A DNA stretch of 64,000 nucleotides from Engraulis encrasicolus. Lineage: Eukaryota; Chordata; Actinopteri; Clupeiformes; Engraulidae. The stretch covers positions 12,748,064 through 12,812,063 of the forward strand of contig NC_085866.1 in assembly GCF_034702125.1 (NCBI RefSeq), written 5' to 3'. Under the pieces are notes generated by a model that worked only from the letters and a program-made list of their open reading frames with translations, had not been told where the DNA came from and ran no database searches. The position numbers and the translations under genes were made by a program. Shown in pieces: positions 1 through 64,000 of the stretch (position 1 is the stretch's first letter; each line of letters begins with the position of its first letter).

Positions 1-174
1 TTCCAGCCCAAAAAAAGGCTCAAAACCCGCCTGGATGCACTAAATCCCGCCCAATTCTATTGATTTCTATGGGCAAAATTGGGCGTTTTTTTCCTGCAAA
101 ATGTAATTTTTACCCGCAGACTGCCATCATAAGCAGCCCAATTGCGCGGGAAACAGCCCAATCTGGCAACACTG
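1..174. mobile_element. hAT-type MITE, copy A (left end cut by window)
   Basis: The right end is ATCTGGCAACACTG at 161-174. The interior (cccgcccaa, ttctatgggc, tacccgcagac) matches the complete copy at 868-1086 in the same orientation. The left terminus is missing, so its target duplication cannot be tested. Confidence 0.75.
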
Positions 175-276
175 ATCACTTCCATCACATCCCAGGCTCC
201 TGTGAGCTCACCTCTCCACCGCAGGCGGGCGCACTGAGCCATGGCAAAGAGATTAAATGACATAGACAGGAAGCTA

Positions 277-514
<238 letters not shown>

Positions 515-867
515 AGCATGTGAGTGAGTGAGTGTGTATGGGATGGCATTGGGATGCCGGTCCGGGGGTTGAGGATATTATGCACAGAGGTTGGGCCCCT
601 GGTGGAGCTGGTAGGGGCCAGGGAGGGACTTGAAATGATTGGGGAGGAAGGAGAGGGCCTCAATATGTTGTCAGACACTGGCCGTCTTCCTCTCCACCAT
701 TGTGCTGCAGTAATCTCCAATTGCTACGGATGGAGGCTCCACTGCCCCTGAAAGCCATGCAGGCCAGGTGCACAGCCAGCCAGAGCCCAACGTGAGTGAG
801 CACAGCGGACCGGTGAGTTAATTGAGTCTGGGCCTTGAGTGGCAGGAGGACTGCCATATACTATGAC

Positions 868-1086
868 CAGTGTTGCCAGATGTGTCTGCCCAAATCCCGC
901 CCAAAAGGTTCTCAAAAACCGCCAAAATGCACTAAATTCCGCCCAAATTCAACAAATTACATTGACTTCTATGGGCCCAAAACGGCTGAAAAAAACGGCA
1001 AATGGTCAAATTTTACCGTTTTTACCCGCAGACGCTCATCCCAAGTAGCCCAATTGGCCGGGCCCCCGCCCAATCTGGCAACGCTG
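868..1086. mobile_element. hAT-type MITE, copy B, complete
   Basis: This is a 219-bp element with terminal inverted repeats CAGTGTTGCCAGAT and ATCTGGCAACGCTG. Both sides carry the identical 8-bp target duplication actatgac (860-867 and 1087-1094), as expected for hAT-superfamily insertion. It has no coding capacity. Confidence 0.9.
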
Positions 1087-1340
1087 ACTATGACCGGAGC
1101 AAGCATACGGCACAGCTGAGGGCCTTTTAACACAGCAGCGTTTACCATTACAATGGCACACAATCATAAAAGGCCTTTTGCGGTTCACTGCAAACTTCCC
1201 CATTCCCTTTCTCTTATCCATCTGTCTGACTCATGGTAGCTCTGAGTCTGAATGCAGTCAGATGTGGGTCTAGGTCTGGTCTGGAGGGAGATCCAGATGG
1301 GTGTCCCAGGGGTGCAGCGGAGGAGGTTGAGATGTAACGA

Positions 1341-1362
1341 TCTCTCTCTGTCTCTGTCTCTC

Positions 1363-1409
<47 letters not shown>

Positions 1410-1566
1410 CTCTCTCTCTCTGACTCTATCTCTCTCTCTCTCTCTCTCTCTGACTCTCTCTCTCTCTCTTTCTCTCTCTCCCTCTCTCCTTCTCTCTCTC
1501 TTTCTTTCTTTCTCTCTCTCTGACTCTCTCTCTCTCGCCCTCTCTCTCTCTCTCTCTCTCCCTCTC
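1341..1566. repeat. (CT)n microsatellite
   Basis: A pyrimidine run of CT with occasional GACT and CTTT interruptions. It is not coding. Confidence 0.97.
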
Positions 1567-2337
1567 TTTAAGTGATTGCATGAGGTCAGTCATGCTTCAC
1601 TTGGCGGCGCTAACAAAACATATACAGCGGCCGGCCGACCACCCGCTTCCTCCTCTGATCCCCTATGTAGCGCCCAACAGTTAGCACAGTCTCGTGTGTC
1701 ATCTGGGATATGCTTTCACCTCTACTACTACGGCATGTTACGTCACATAAGGATATAGTACATATGTGCCGTACATACACGCATGCACACAGGGGCGCTG
1801 TTAAAAATGTTGGGCCCCAGGAAAGATTCAAATTTTGGGCCCCCAAAATGTCAAATTATGTTATCAGCATCCTTCAGGGGCCCTGCCAGTGCTGTCAGGC
1901 CCTTAGAATCTGTAACACCTTTCCCCCCCTCGTGGCACCCATGCATGCACATACACACACATGCACTCAGAGAACCTACATGCTGTGTATGCACACAGAG
2001 AACACATACACACACTGCTCAATAATGAATGACGTAGGCCTACCGGATTTTAAACTACAGTAGAGAACGGAAAGGAAATGTCAATGAATATTGGGGGTTT
2101 TTTTTACTTAAAAAGAATGTTGTAGAATGTATTCTTGTTCATTTCATCCCTTAATTCTTTAAGATGGAGGAGGGGGCAAAGAAGAGGATACAAGAGAATG
2201 ACCTCTTTCACAGGGGTAAAATTAACCCAGAAATGCTGACTTTGCTAAATGAAATGAAGTACCAGACGCCCTATTTAGATAAGGATATGGGCTTATGCAT
2301 GTGTTGTTACATGACAATTTTACACGCATCGTGATGC

Positions 2338-2359
2338 ACGCACACGCACGCACGCACGC

Positions 2360-2449
<90 letters not shown>
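2338..2449. repeat. (CA)n microsatellite
   Basis: A CACGCACG lead-in is followed by pure CA. Confidence 0.97.
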
Positions 2450-2450
<1 letters not shown>

Positions 2451-2575
2451 ATGTTTTTGAGGTCATAAAATCTCTCTCACACACACACATCCGAACAGTC
2501 AGTCTTATAATGTCTAAGATGCAGTTCCCCACATTATCAATAAAGTGACAAACGTATTAGCATATTATACACCAG

Positions 2576-2745
2576 GCTATTTTTTAGGGCTTTTTGCATT
2601 TATTTTTGACAGGGCAGTAGAGAAGAGACAGGAAATGAGTAGGGAGAGAGAGACAGGGAAGGATCGGCAAATGACCCGGGCCGGAATCGAACCCGGGTTG
2701 CTGGCGTAGTAACCCAGTGCCCTAGCAACGGCAGGGCCTCACATG
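2576..2745 (-). mobile_element. tRNA-derived SINE
   Basis: On the minus strand the sequence has a tRNA-like head with a B-box (gggttcgattccggcccggg, complement of about 2676-2695), then a tail with tttcctgtctcttctctactg ending in an A-rich stretch near 2580. The same family recurs at 37818-37965. Confidence 0.75.
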
Positions 2746-2801
2746 CATATTCTATATGCAACAGGCTACAATACAACACATACTATCCTATAGTCATTAC
2801 T

Positions 2802-3062
2802 GTATACTATACTATACTATACTATACTATACTATACTATACTATACTATACTATACTATACTATACTATACTATACTATACTATACTATACTATACTAT
2901 ACCACATACTACACCACACTATATTATGCTATGCTATGCTGTAGTGTACACTAAACTATACTGTATAGGCTAGGCTATACCATACTATACTATACTATAC
3001 CATACCATATACTATACTATACTATACTATACTATACTATACTATACTATACTATACTATAC
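2802..3062. repeat. (TATAC)n pentanucleotide repeat, two blocks
   Basis: Pure TATAC arrays occupy about 2802-2901 and 2985-3062, separated by a degenerate spacer of related ATAC words. Confidence 0.95.
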
Positions 3063-3545
3063 TTCTACACTATTATACAGACCTGTACTATAATATACAA
3101 AACTAAATATTATGGGTCTAGTTGTTGGCCCATAATCTAAACTCTTAATGCAGACGAGTTATCTAGACTGGGAAGGAAGCCATAGGCCTATCTGGGCATA
3201 CCTGAGTGCATTGTCAGTCATGCCTAAATGTGCCAGAGGGCTCTCCTCTCCTGTCATTCCCTGTGAGGTTGTGCTAATCTGACATTTCTGTCCCGAAGGA
3301 GATGAGCAAGATTGGAACACAAGATAGCAGAGATCCAGATACCATCACGTAGAGAGCAAAGTGGTGAGCTCAGCAGGAATGGTCTGGTGTGCTTTGAAAT
3401 GATGACATCTTTGACCACTGACTAATGGATTATTATGCAACACATCACTGAATGTTACAGTAAACACCCACAGCCAAAACGTCTACTAGTGTTGTTCAAC
3501 AACAAGAACCAAGAAACGGGGCCTGGACTGGAATATACCAGTAGG
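3063..3545. other. No gene or recognised repeat
   Basis: Unique-looking AT-rich flank. No convincing reading frame, RNA gene or element end was seen. Confidence 0.5.
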
Positions 3546-4336
3546 CTATATCATGGGGGCCTTGTTGTGGTAAAGTTTGGGATCCTCTGTCCTAAACAGT
3601 GGCAGGCGCTTTAGGACTCTGCGCGCCCGCACTATGAGAATGAAGGACAGTTTCTATCCTACTGCCATTAGACGTTTGAACTCAATATGTCACCTGCCCC
3701 CCCTCAATACTTCAGGACTCTCTATTAGGGCTGGGTATCACAGCCATGTTCCTGTATCGATTCGATTTCGATTCTTAGGGCTTTGAATCGATTAATCACG
3801 ATTCAATTTGATTCGATTCGATTAATTCCGAATCGATTCAATCCGTTCCCTTCTTGGTGCCAGGATTTCCCCCAAAAGATGCTGTTGCCTATTTTTATAT
3901 AAAAATGTCAAAGAGCTGTGGCTTGACAGTGTTAACAGATTGCTAATTTGTAATAAGTAGGCCTAGGCCTAATTGACTAATACCTACTGGGTATTTTCTA
4001 TAGACCTAAATTGAACAAAAAGAAAAAGAACCAAAAAAATCGATTTTGTGCCCTGTGAATCGATTATGTGAATTTTAGATGAAATCGATCAATTATCGAT
4101 CAAATCGATTATTTTACCCAGCCCTACTCTCTATACTGTGAGATGCATATGGACTTTTATATATTATTAATTATACTGTTAATATATCTTTTATTTGTGG
4201 GAATGTGTGGGTTGCTTCCAAACAGAATCTCACTGTATTTATATAGTGACAATAAAAGCACTCTACTCTACTCTACTCTACTCTACTCTACTCTACTCTA
4301 CTCTACTCTACTCTACTCTACACTACTCTACTCTAA
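3546..4336 (+). mobile_element. 3' end of a truncated L2/CR1-like LINE, interrupted by a MITE
   Basis: The frame at 3577-3720 resembles the C-terminus of L2/CR1-type polymerases (GRRFRTLRARTMRMKDSFYP, then RRLNS). After the inserted MITE (3726-4126) it resumes as an untranslated tail ending gtgacaataaaa, then a (CTCTA)n array at 4260-4335, typical of fish LINE tails. The 5' part is missing, as in most 5'-truncated copies. Confidence 0.65.
3726..4126. mobile_element. hAT-type MITE nested in LINE tail
   Basis: The ends are TAGGGCTGGGTA and TACCCAGCCCTA. The 8-bp target duplication ctctctat is perfect (3718-3725 and 4127-4134). The interior is rich in ATCGATT words. It is non-coding, 401 bp. 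Confidence 0.9.
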
Positions 4337-6204
4337 ACAACCCATCAGTCCCCCCAACCCCTCTGTCTGTGTATGGCTCTGTTATATTTCATCTCCCCCT
4401 CCCCTTTTTCCCACATAGGATGTCCCATAAGCAGCACCGAGATCCCTGCCTCCAGCAACAACAACAAAAAACATTCTTCTTCTTCAGTATGACATATAAC
4501 CCTTTGCATATCATGTGCTGTTTGAATTTCAAAGAGCCTTTCAAGACACACACTGCCCATAAACAAACTTAATACGTAGACCACCTCCAGTTTCATCACT
4601 TTAACACATAAGACTTTGTATGCAAATGATACTACATTATTTCACATCTAATAATGATGATATAACAACCTCCAAACCTGTGCATTTTCAAAATGTCCAC
4701 GAGAGATGCCAGATCTTTTCTGTTTGGTGTATGACTTTCCAGCGTTTAATACATTTTAAAGGTCATAGCATGAAATGTTGAAATCAACATGTAAAAAAAG
4801 CTGACAAAATGCTAAAATTAATCAGCTCGGTTACTTTCAGTCCTCATTCCTTACAAATAAAAACCCTCCAGATCCATATTTCATTTCTTAATGTTGCTTC
4901 ATCTCTTTATTTCTTTAAAGCCCCCTTTTGAATATAACAAAAACAAGCTCACCAAAACGTTTACTTTGAAGTCTTCCTTTTCATTCAGGAGGGAAATGTG
5001 CATTCAACAGATGAATGGCGAAGGAGATGACCCATTTCCCCTGCGTCTGATCTTCTGGGTCTGTCTGCTGGAGAGCATGGACAGAGAGCATTGAAAAATA
5101 GCTGCCACTGACCTCTAGGGGATGGAAGTGGAAACGTGGGCTGAAAACAAATGAGCCTACTTTATTGACATCAGCATTGAGATGTGATCATGTGCAAGTC
5201 ACTCCTCTCTGCTTTCAAATGGTACCGGCCACTTCATGAAAGGTCAAAGTATGCAGACACAGGAACCATCATAAAACTCAAAAATAGCACCGCAGCTCAA
5301 GAGGTTAACTATTGGTATGTCAAATGCTACAGGCCTATGACAAGTTATATTTTTGACATCCATAGGCCTACAGTATTGTTGAATTGACAACTAGCCATGG
5401 CGTGTCATGTTGAATGTGAGAGGAACATGAAATGAGGTCTTCTGTTTTTTACAGAAAAATCTATATTGCAGTCTCTTCATCAAAACGCATCAAAATATAG
5501 GCCTATAGACAGCCTATATGTTACTTTCTACACTAGAGTTTCAAGTGAATGAACTTAAACCAAACTAGAACAGGTAGTACCAGGGCAGGCATAAGTGTGT
5601 CCAACAGATATCACAAAATGACAAAACAACAACAAGCATATCCAAAATGTTACACTACATATTAAAATATCACGGAAGATACATTTAATTAGATCTGAAC
5701 CGTTATTTCTACAAAAAAGCATGCACATGATGTTTACACGTGACAATTGAATTCAAATGCAATGATTTGAAGATACAGTTTGATGGCATGTACGTACAGT
5801 ATGATGGGCTTTGCTGCCTGTCACACTTCCACCGGTGCATTTGAACAAGTGAGAGCACGAGTGGATCATCAGCTGGGGACCACCAGTCACATATGTATTG
5901 CCAGAGATTCTTTAAGTATAGAGATATGCCAATGTGATAGGTTGCTATGGGCACCTAACATGACCAGGTTCCGGTCTGCCTAAAGGGTCATGTCATAATA
6001 CTCCTAGCATTGAATAGAACCACAAGTCAGTGAATAGAACAGTCCTTATGTCTGCCTAAAGCCCCCCCCCTTGCAATTATAGAACCCGGAAACAATGACC
6101 CAACAGAACCTCTCTCTCTCTCTCTAATCTCTCTGGTATTGCTCTTTTACATCTCCTGGTGCAGTGATGGCAGGGGTCTCTTCCTGACACTCTCTGCTGA
6201 TGCC
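4337..6204. other. Gene-free flank, nothing recognised
   Basis: Unique-looking sequence upstream of nup210. Short open frames here show no family resemblance. A minor CT run lies at 6110-6126. Confidence 0.5.
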
Positions 6205-6490
6205 CAGGGCCCGGATTAACGCACAGGCTAGATATGGCTGCAGCCTAGGGGCCCCCACCTACCAGGGGGCCCCTGATTGCCCAAAAGTGAAAAATTGCAT
6301 AATTGTGACAAGATGCAATATTGTAAAAATCATCCCTCGGGTTTAGTACAGTTGTTAGACATGTTATCCTGAATTTGCAGCTTGTAATTCTAACACTGTC
6401 TACCTACATTTTTTCACGAAATATGCCCTATGGGGGCCCCCCACATCAACCTGTAGCCTAGGGGCCCCAGACCATCTTAATCCGGCCCTG
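6205..6490. mobile_element. hAT-type MITE
   Basis: Inverted ends CAGGGCCCGGATTAA and TTAATCCGGCCCTG, with flanking repeats ctgatgcc and ctgatgca (7 of 8 match). The interior has subterminal inverted cctaggggcccc words. It is non-coding, 286 bp. Confidence 0.82.
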
Positions 6491-7684
6491 CTGATGCACA
6501 TTTTCCACATCCAGAAACTGACCCTCTCTGCCTTCTCTACCTGTTCCCTAGCCTCTTTGCACAGATGGCCGTGCTGGTGGTCCTGTTCACTCATTGCTGA
6601 AAAGACTCAACTACATCATAACAACATTTATGACATTACTTAGTTAGAGCCTTAATGAACAGACTTGGTCTTTACAATTGTGGTGTAAGGTTAGCTCAAA
6701 TAATGGATTTCCGGCACTCTGCTCTTCCCTATATCTAGAAGTCCCTACACCCCACTTTGATGATGCAGGTAATAATCTTTCCCATCAGCCCTTCTGCATT
6801 CTGCTGCCAGGTCTGCATTGGTGGCACACTTATACGCTCACAGCATTCAAACTATGCAGCGACCAGGGCTGGTCACATTGATGTTTCTTCTCTGATCTCT
6901 TCAATCTCTGTCTGTGAAAGTGGAAAGGGCTGCCCAAGGATCGCCAGTTCAATTTATCACTGCTCTCCCCCATCCTCCTCTATGATTGAGGTACCCGGCA
7001 GATTGTACGTTTCTGCTGTATTACTCACTTCAGGGCACCTGTTGAGCTCTCTGCTTGCACAGGTAAGGCATAAATGCAGTTTTGTTGTGTGATGTTTTCT
7101 GACCATTACAATGGGACTAATGGGACTTCATTTTATTTATTAATCCCCCTCTGCCAGGTTCCTCAACACTAGGCCATGTCACCACCTGTACAGGCCTTAA
7201 GACAGTGCAGTCTTGCAGCTTGACAGGATAGGCTGGCTTGTATTGATGCGATCACGACTTGGGGGGTTCTCTGCTCCACCATGGGTAGAGGTTTCTGGGA
7301 CAAGGTGTGTCAGGTGGATGTGATGACTGAGGAAATGGAGTCTGACTTTGGGGGTATCTTCCACAGATCAAACCCTCACATGGGGTCCAACTCAGTATCT
7401 AAGTTTGAAAAACAAACATTTTCATGTGGGCCAATGCCATTTTCATGTGGGCCAATGCCAATATGGAAATGTTCGCAAGTGTAACATGTTAAAACACAAT
7501 GTTAATGTCCTGTGTATTTCGACAGGATAGGCCTAAATATGCTACATGTGGGCTATGCAAAGGCTTGGGACAAAGTTAACATTTTAAGATTTTAACATCA
7601 AGGAAACACTTTAATTTATGAAGCTGCATTATCTCTATAGGACAGTTCAGTCAGAATCTGCTTTGCGCCACATCACAACTGAAA
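6491..7684. other. Gene-free flank, nothing recognised
   Basis: No convincing gene. A 19-bp tandem repeat (tttcatgtgggccaatgcc, twice) lies at 7421-7458. Confidence 0.5.
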
Positions 7685-7692
7685 ATCTAAGC

Positions 7693-8048
7693 CAGTGGTT
7701 TTCAAAGTAGGGGCCAGGGACCCCTGGAGGGCCGCAAGAGGATAGGCGCTGCAGCAGGTTGTTAGAAAAAGTATTAAAAAACAAAATAAATAATTGAACC
7801 ACGTTCAAGGAACCACATTTTTTAGTTTACTCTGTGAAATGGCCTCATCCACATACTACTCTACATTGCTACATTTAATATGTTTCATGCTGTAAGTGCA
7901 TGAATTTAAGGATACAACTTGTGAAAGAAGGTGCACAGGGAAAAGTGTGGCATGGCCGGCCCATATAGGCTAAAGGGGGCCTTGGCTGAAGTCTAACCTA
8001 CTGGTAGGCCTATATGGGGGGCCTTGTCATGGTAAAGTTTGGGAATCC
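7693..8048. mobile_element. Degenerate hAT-type MITE
   Basis: The left end CAGTGGTTTTCAAA is a common fish hAT terminus, and the right end (tttgggaatcc) is degenerate. Flanking repeats atctaagc (7685-7692) and atctaggc (8049-8056) match at 7 of 8. Its right-hand sequence (ggccttg..atggtaaagtttggga) also occurs near 3557-3583. Confidence 0.65.
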
Positions 8049-8372
8049 ATCTAGGCTAGCCAATATCCTCAACAAACAATGCAAGGCTATTGTGGAAACC
8101 TTTTCTGACAAATGAAAAAGCTGCCATCAGCACCCTCATCTTCACTGTCCAACTCGCAGTCATAACTCGGCGCATTGTCTGCCCTTACACTACATCTGCA
8201 GGTGATGGAAACCCATCCACTGACTGCACTGTATAGCCTACATTGAATATGATACAGAATTTGACACATCTTTTTTTCACGACACCACAGCTGAAGAAAC
8301 ACTACCCCGACACTGTTTCTTTAACAGCACTGATAAGCGTGCCTTAGAACCCCTCCTCTTAGTGTGACGACA

Positions 8373-8392
8373 CACTATTCCCAGCATGCAAT
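8373..8392 (+). promoter_or_regulatory. ZNF143/Staf-type promoter motif upstream of nup210
   Basis: The string ACTATTCCCAGCATGCAATA closely fits the long ZNF143/Staf binding element (core TTCCCAGCATGC), which in vertebrates usually lies near transcription starts of housekeeping genes. It is about 440 bp upstream of the nup210 ATG. The nearby GCAATGGCGG (8411-8420) faintly resembles a YY1 site. No TATA box is apparent. The start site is therefore inferred to be between about 8400 and 8750. Confidence 0.55.
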
Positions 8393-8827
8393 AAGCCGCT
8401 TCAATACTGTGCAATGGCGGGTATTTGTACAATATCGGTACTATAAATTTATTTTAAACACTGCTAAACCGACTCTCACTTAATTCAGTTAGATTTGAAT
8501 CTGTAAATATTCTCGGACATTCCCTGGTTTATTGGTGGAGAGCAGAATGGAGCCGAAACAGGCAATAACGGGTGGAAAGGAAATACTTGATGTCATGCTG
8601 TCTGACCGCGAGCCATTGTAAATTGAAACTTTGTGTCAAGTAGAGGCGGAAAAAACGTGGTCAAATGTAATTGTTGTTGTCGTCGTCGTATCTGTTGAGT
8701 ATTTTTGTTGTTGCGTTTGTCCGACATTTTTTTTGAGAAACAGACTTCATGCCTCATCGGATAATCAACCTGTAATTCATACAAACCGCCTTCCCTCTCT
8801 CACTCATAAACTTTACCGTGATAAGAG
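8393..8827 (+). promoter_or_regulatory. nup210: Presumed nup210 core promoter and 5' untranslated region
   Basis: This unique sequence lies between the ZNF143-type motif and the ATG and is free of the repeats that fill the flank upstream. It has a short run of gtcgtcgtcg near 8680. An untranslated first exon cannot be excluded from sequence alone. Confidence 0.4.
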
Positions 8828-62917
<54,090 letters not shown>

Positions 62918-62954
62918 TGAATAATGTAGCCACTGGGGCTGTATTTTAATGTTA

Positions 62955-63060
62955 CTTTTTTTAATTTATTTGTTTATTTCAACAGGGACCATGTGCAAAG
63001 CACATTAGTTTCAAAAGTTAAAAAAAAGACTGGCACCACATTATAGCTTACAAGCTAATT
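62955..63060. mobile_element. Possible retroelement tail fragment
   Basis: tttatttgtttatttcaacagggaccatgtgcaaagcacatta is the kind of inverted LINE tail text common in fish genomes. There are no coding remains. Confidence 0.35.
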
Positions 63061-63457
63061 TCTATCTGCAGTCCATCTGCAGACTAGCAGGTGAATGTAG
63101 TCACTGGGGCTGTGTTATGAATATGGTCTGTCAATGGTGTCCCATTGGAAACAGTGGCATACTAAGCCATCTACTTGTATTTTGTATTGTACTTGTACTG
63201 TATGTTTTGTTGTGTGTCGTGTTGAAGGGTCTATGTGGTGTTACATTGAGAGTGACCGAAACACACGTATAGACTCGGTCTGTCTGTGTGAAGGTCAGAT
63301 CTGAGTGCTTGAGAAAAGTGAAACACACTTCACCTTTTCCTTTTACATGCAGTAGATGTTGTATGTGAATGACAAAAAGCAACAAAGGTCGGCGTCTGCG
63401 CCTGCACTTTAGACCCATGTATTGCTTGGTGCGTCCACTCCCAAAAAGTATAAGTCA

Positions 63458-63627
63458 CTCGAGATAATGAAAAAAGGGGGCGCACACAAGGCTTGTGTGA
63501 AAAATGTATATTGTAGCCGAAAATTTACAACAGCAGTCAGAGGTTAACTGGAGCAACAGACGTTTCGGACCTAGTCCATTCTCAATGTCTCCAGACATTG
63601 CGCCTCCTTTTTTCATTATCTTGAGAT
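63458..63627. repeat. Inverted-repeat element of about 170 bp in intron 31
   Basis: ctcgagataatgaaaaaagg at the left pairs with ccttttttcattatcttgag at the right, extending to ggcgc/gcgcc. The inside contains cagacgtttcggacctagtc. The family is not identified, and no clean target duplication is visible. Confidence 0.65.
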
Positions 63628-63744
63628 GTTGTATGTGAAAAATGTCTAATACTGATAGCTATAGCACTTGAGCTTTATTTTTTAATGTTGTTCTGTATAT
63701 TTCCTGTGCACTTTGTATCTGCTAGTGATGATGGCTATGATTAT

Positions 63745-63800
63745 GTTCTCTTTGGTAAGTCGCTTTGGTCATAAAGCGTCTGCCAAAGGCAATGTAATTT
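63745..63800 (+). mobile_element. Decayed tRNA-SINE tail
   Basis: gtaagtcgctttggtcataaagcgtctgcc matches the tail of the SINE at 24489-24698 in type. The head is missing or unrecognisable. Confidence 0.5.
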
Positions 63801-64000
63801 TAGCAATGTGATACTGTATGCCAAACAATTTCACAGACAACATTTAAAAAAAAAAAACTTTAACCTGTAACATGGCATTTAGTATTTACCAGGTGCGCAT
63901 TAGAGGATTCTAGGGATCCATAGACTGCGGTACACACCTCTGCAAAACAATTCATGGTAAAAAAAGAGAGAACTTCACAGGGAACAGGGAACCACATGGT

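Noticed and set aside
2676..2745. tRNA gene on the minus strand
   Set aside because: The B-box is good, but the rest cannot form a cloverleaf and the SINE body follows; the same family recurs at 37818.

Overview
The window is animal nuclear DNA, almost certainly from a teleost fish. It is dense in microsatellites and carries a fish-type Tc1 transposon with paired direct repeats in its ends, tRNA-derived SINEs, an L1/Tx1-type LINE and many small hAT-type elements with 8-bp target duplications. Frequent 'taggcct' strings suggest a clupeiform or gadiform, but that is only an impression.

One host gene fills most of the window on the + strand: nup210, encoding the nuclear pore membrane glycoprotein gp210. 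I could place 31 coding exons between 8828 and 62916. All have GT-AG borders and compatible phases, giving 1,424 codons plus two bases (vertebrate Nup210 is about 1,890 residues). They cover the signal peptide and most of the lumenal region, including a BIG2-type Ig-like fold. The remaining lumenal part, the transmembrane segment and the pore-facing tail lie beyond the right edge. Bases 1-8827 are upstream flank made of repeats and unique sequence; a ZNF143-type promoter motif lies about 440 bp before the ATG.

The introns hold the accessory content. Intron 3 (which opens at 13122) has a 369-bp hAT-type element, while intron 2 has a 1.9-kb non-autonomous hAT element with a NotI-containing tandem repeat. 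Intron 6 has a perfect 57-bp hairpin. Intron 11 has an apparently intact Tc1 transposon with a 337-residue DD34E transposase. Intron 14 has a nest of elements. Intron 16 has a nest containing a 140-bp tandem repeat in alternating A/B units. Intron 23 has a palindromic Tc1 derivative with arms of about 700 bp. Intron 30 has a full-length antisense L1/Tx1-type LINE with a perfect 15-bp target duplication, an intact ORF1 and a broken ORF2. Several elements sit within about 30 bp of splice sites, and exons 27 and 31 have (GT)n tracts where a polypyrimidine tract is expected.

No rRNA gene, functional tRNA gene or CRISPR array was seen. The most unusual items are the palindromic Tc1 derivative, the perfect hairpin, the alternating satellite, one MITE family with three different internal amplifications, a copied exon-13 donor, and the GT-tract acceptors.
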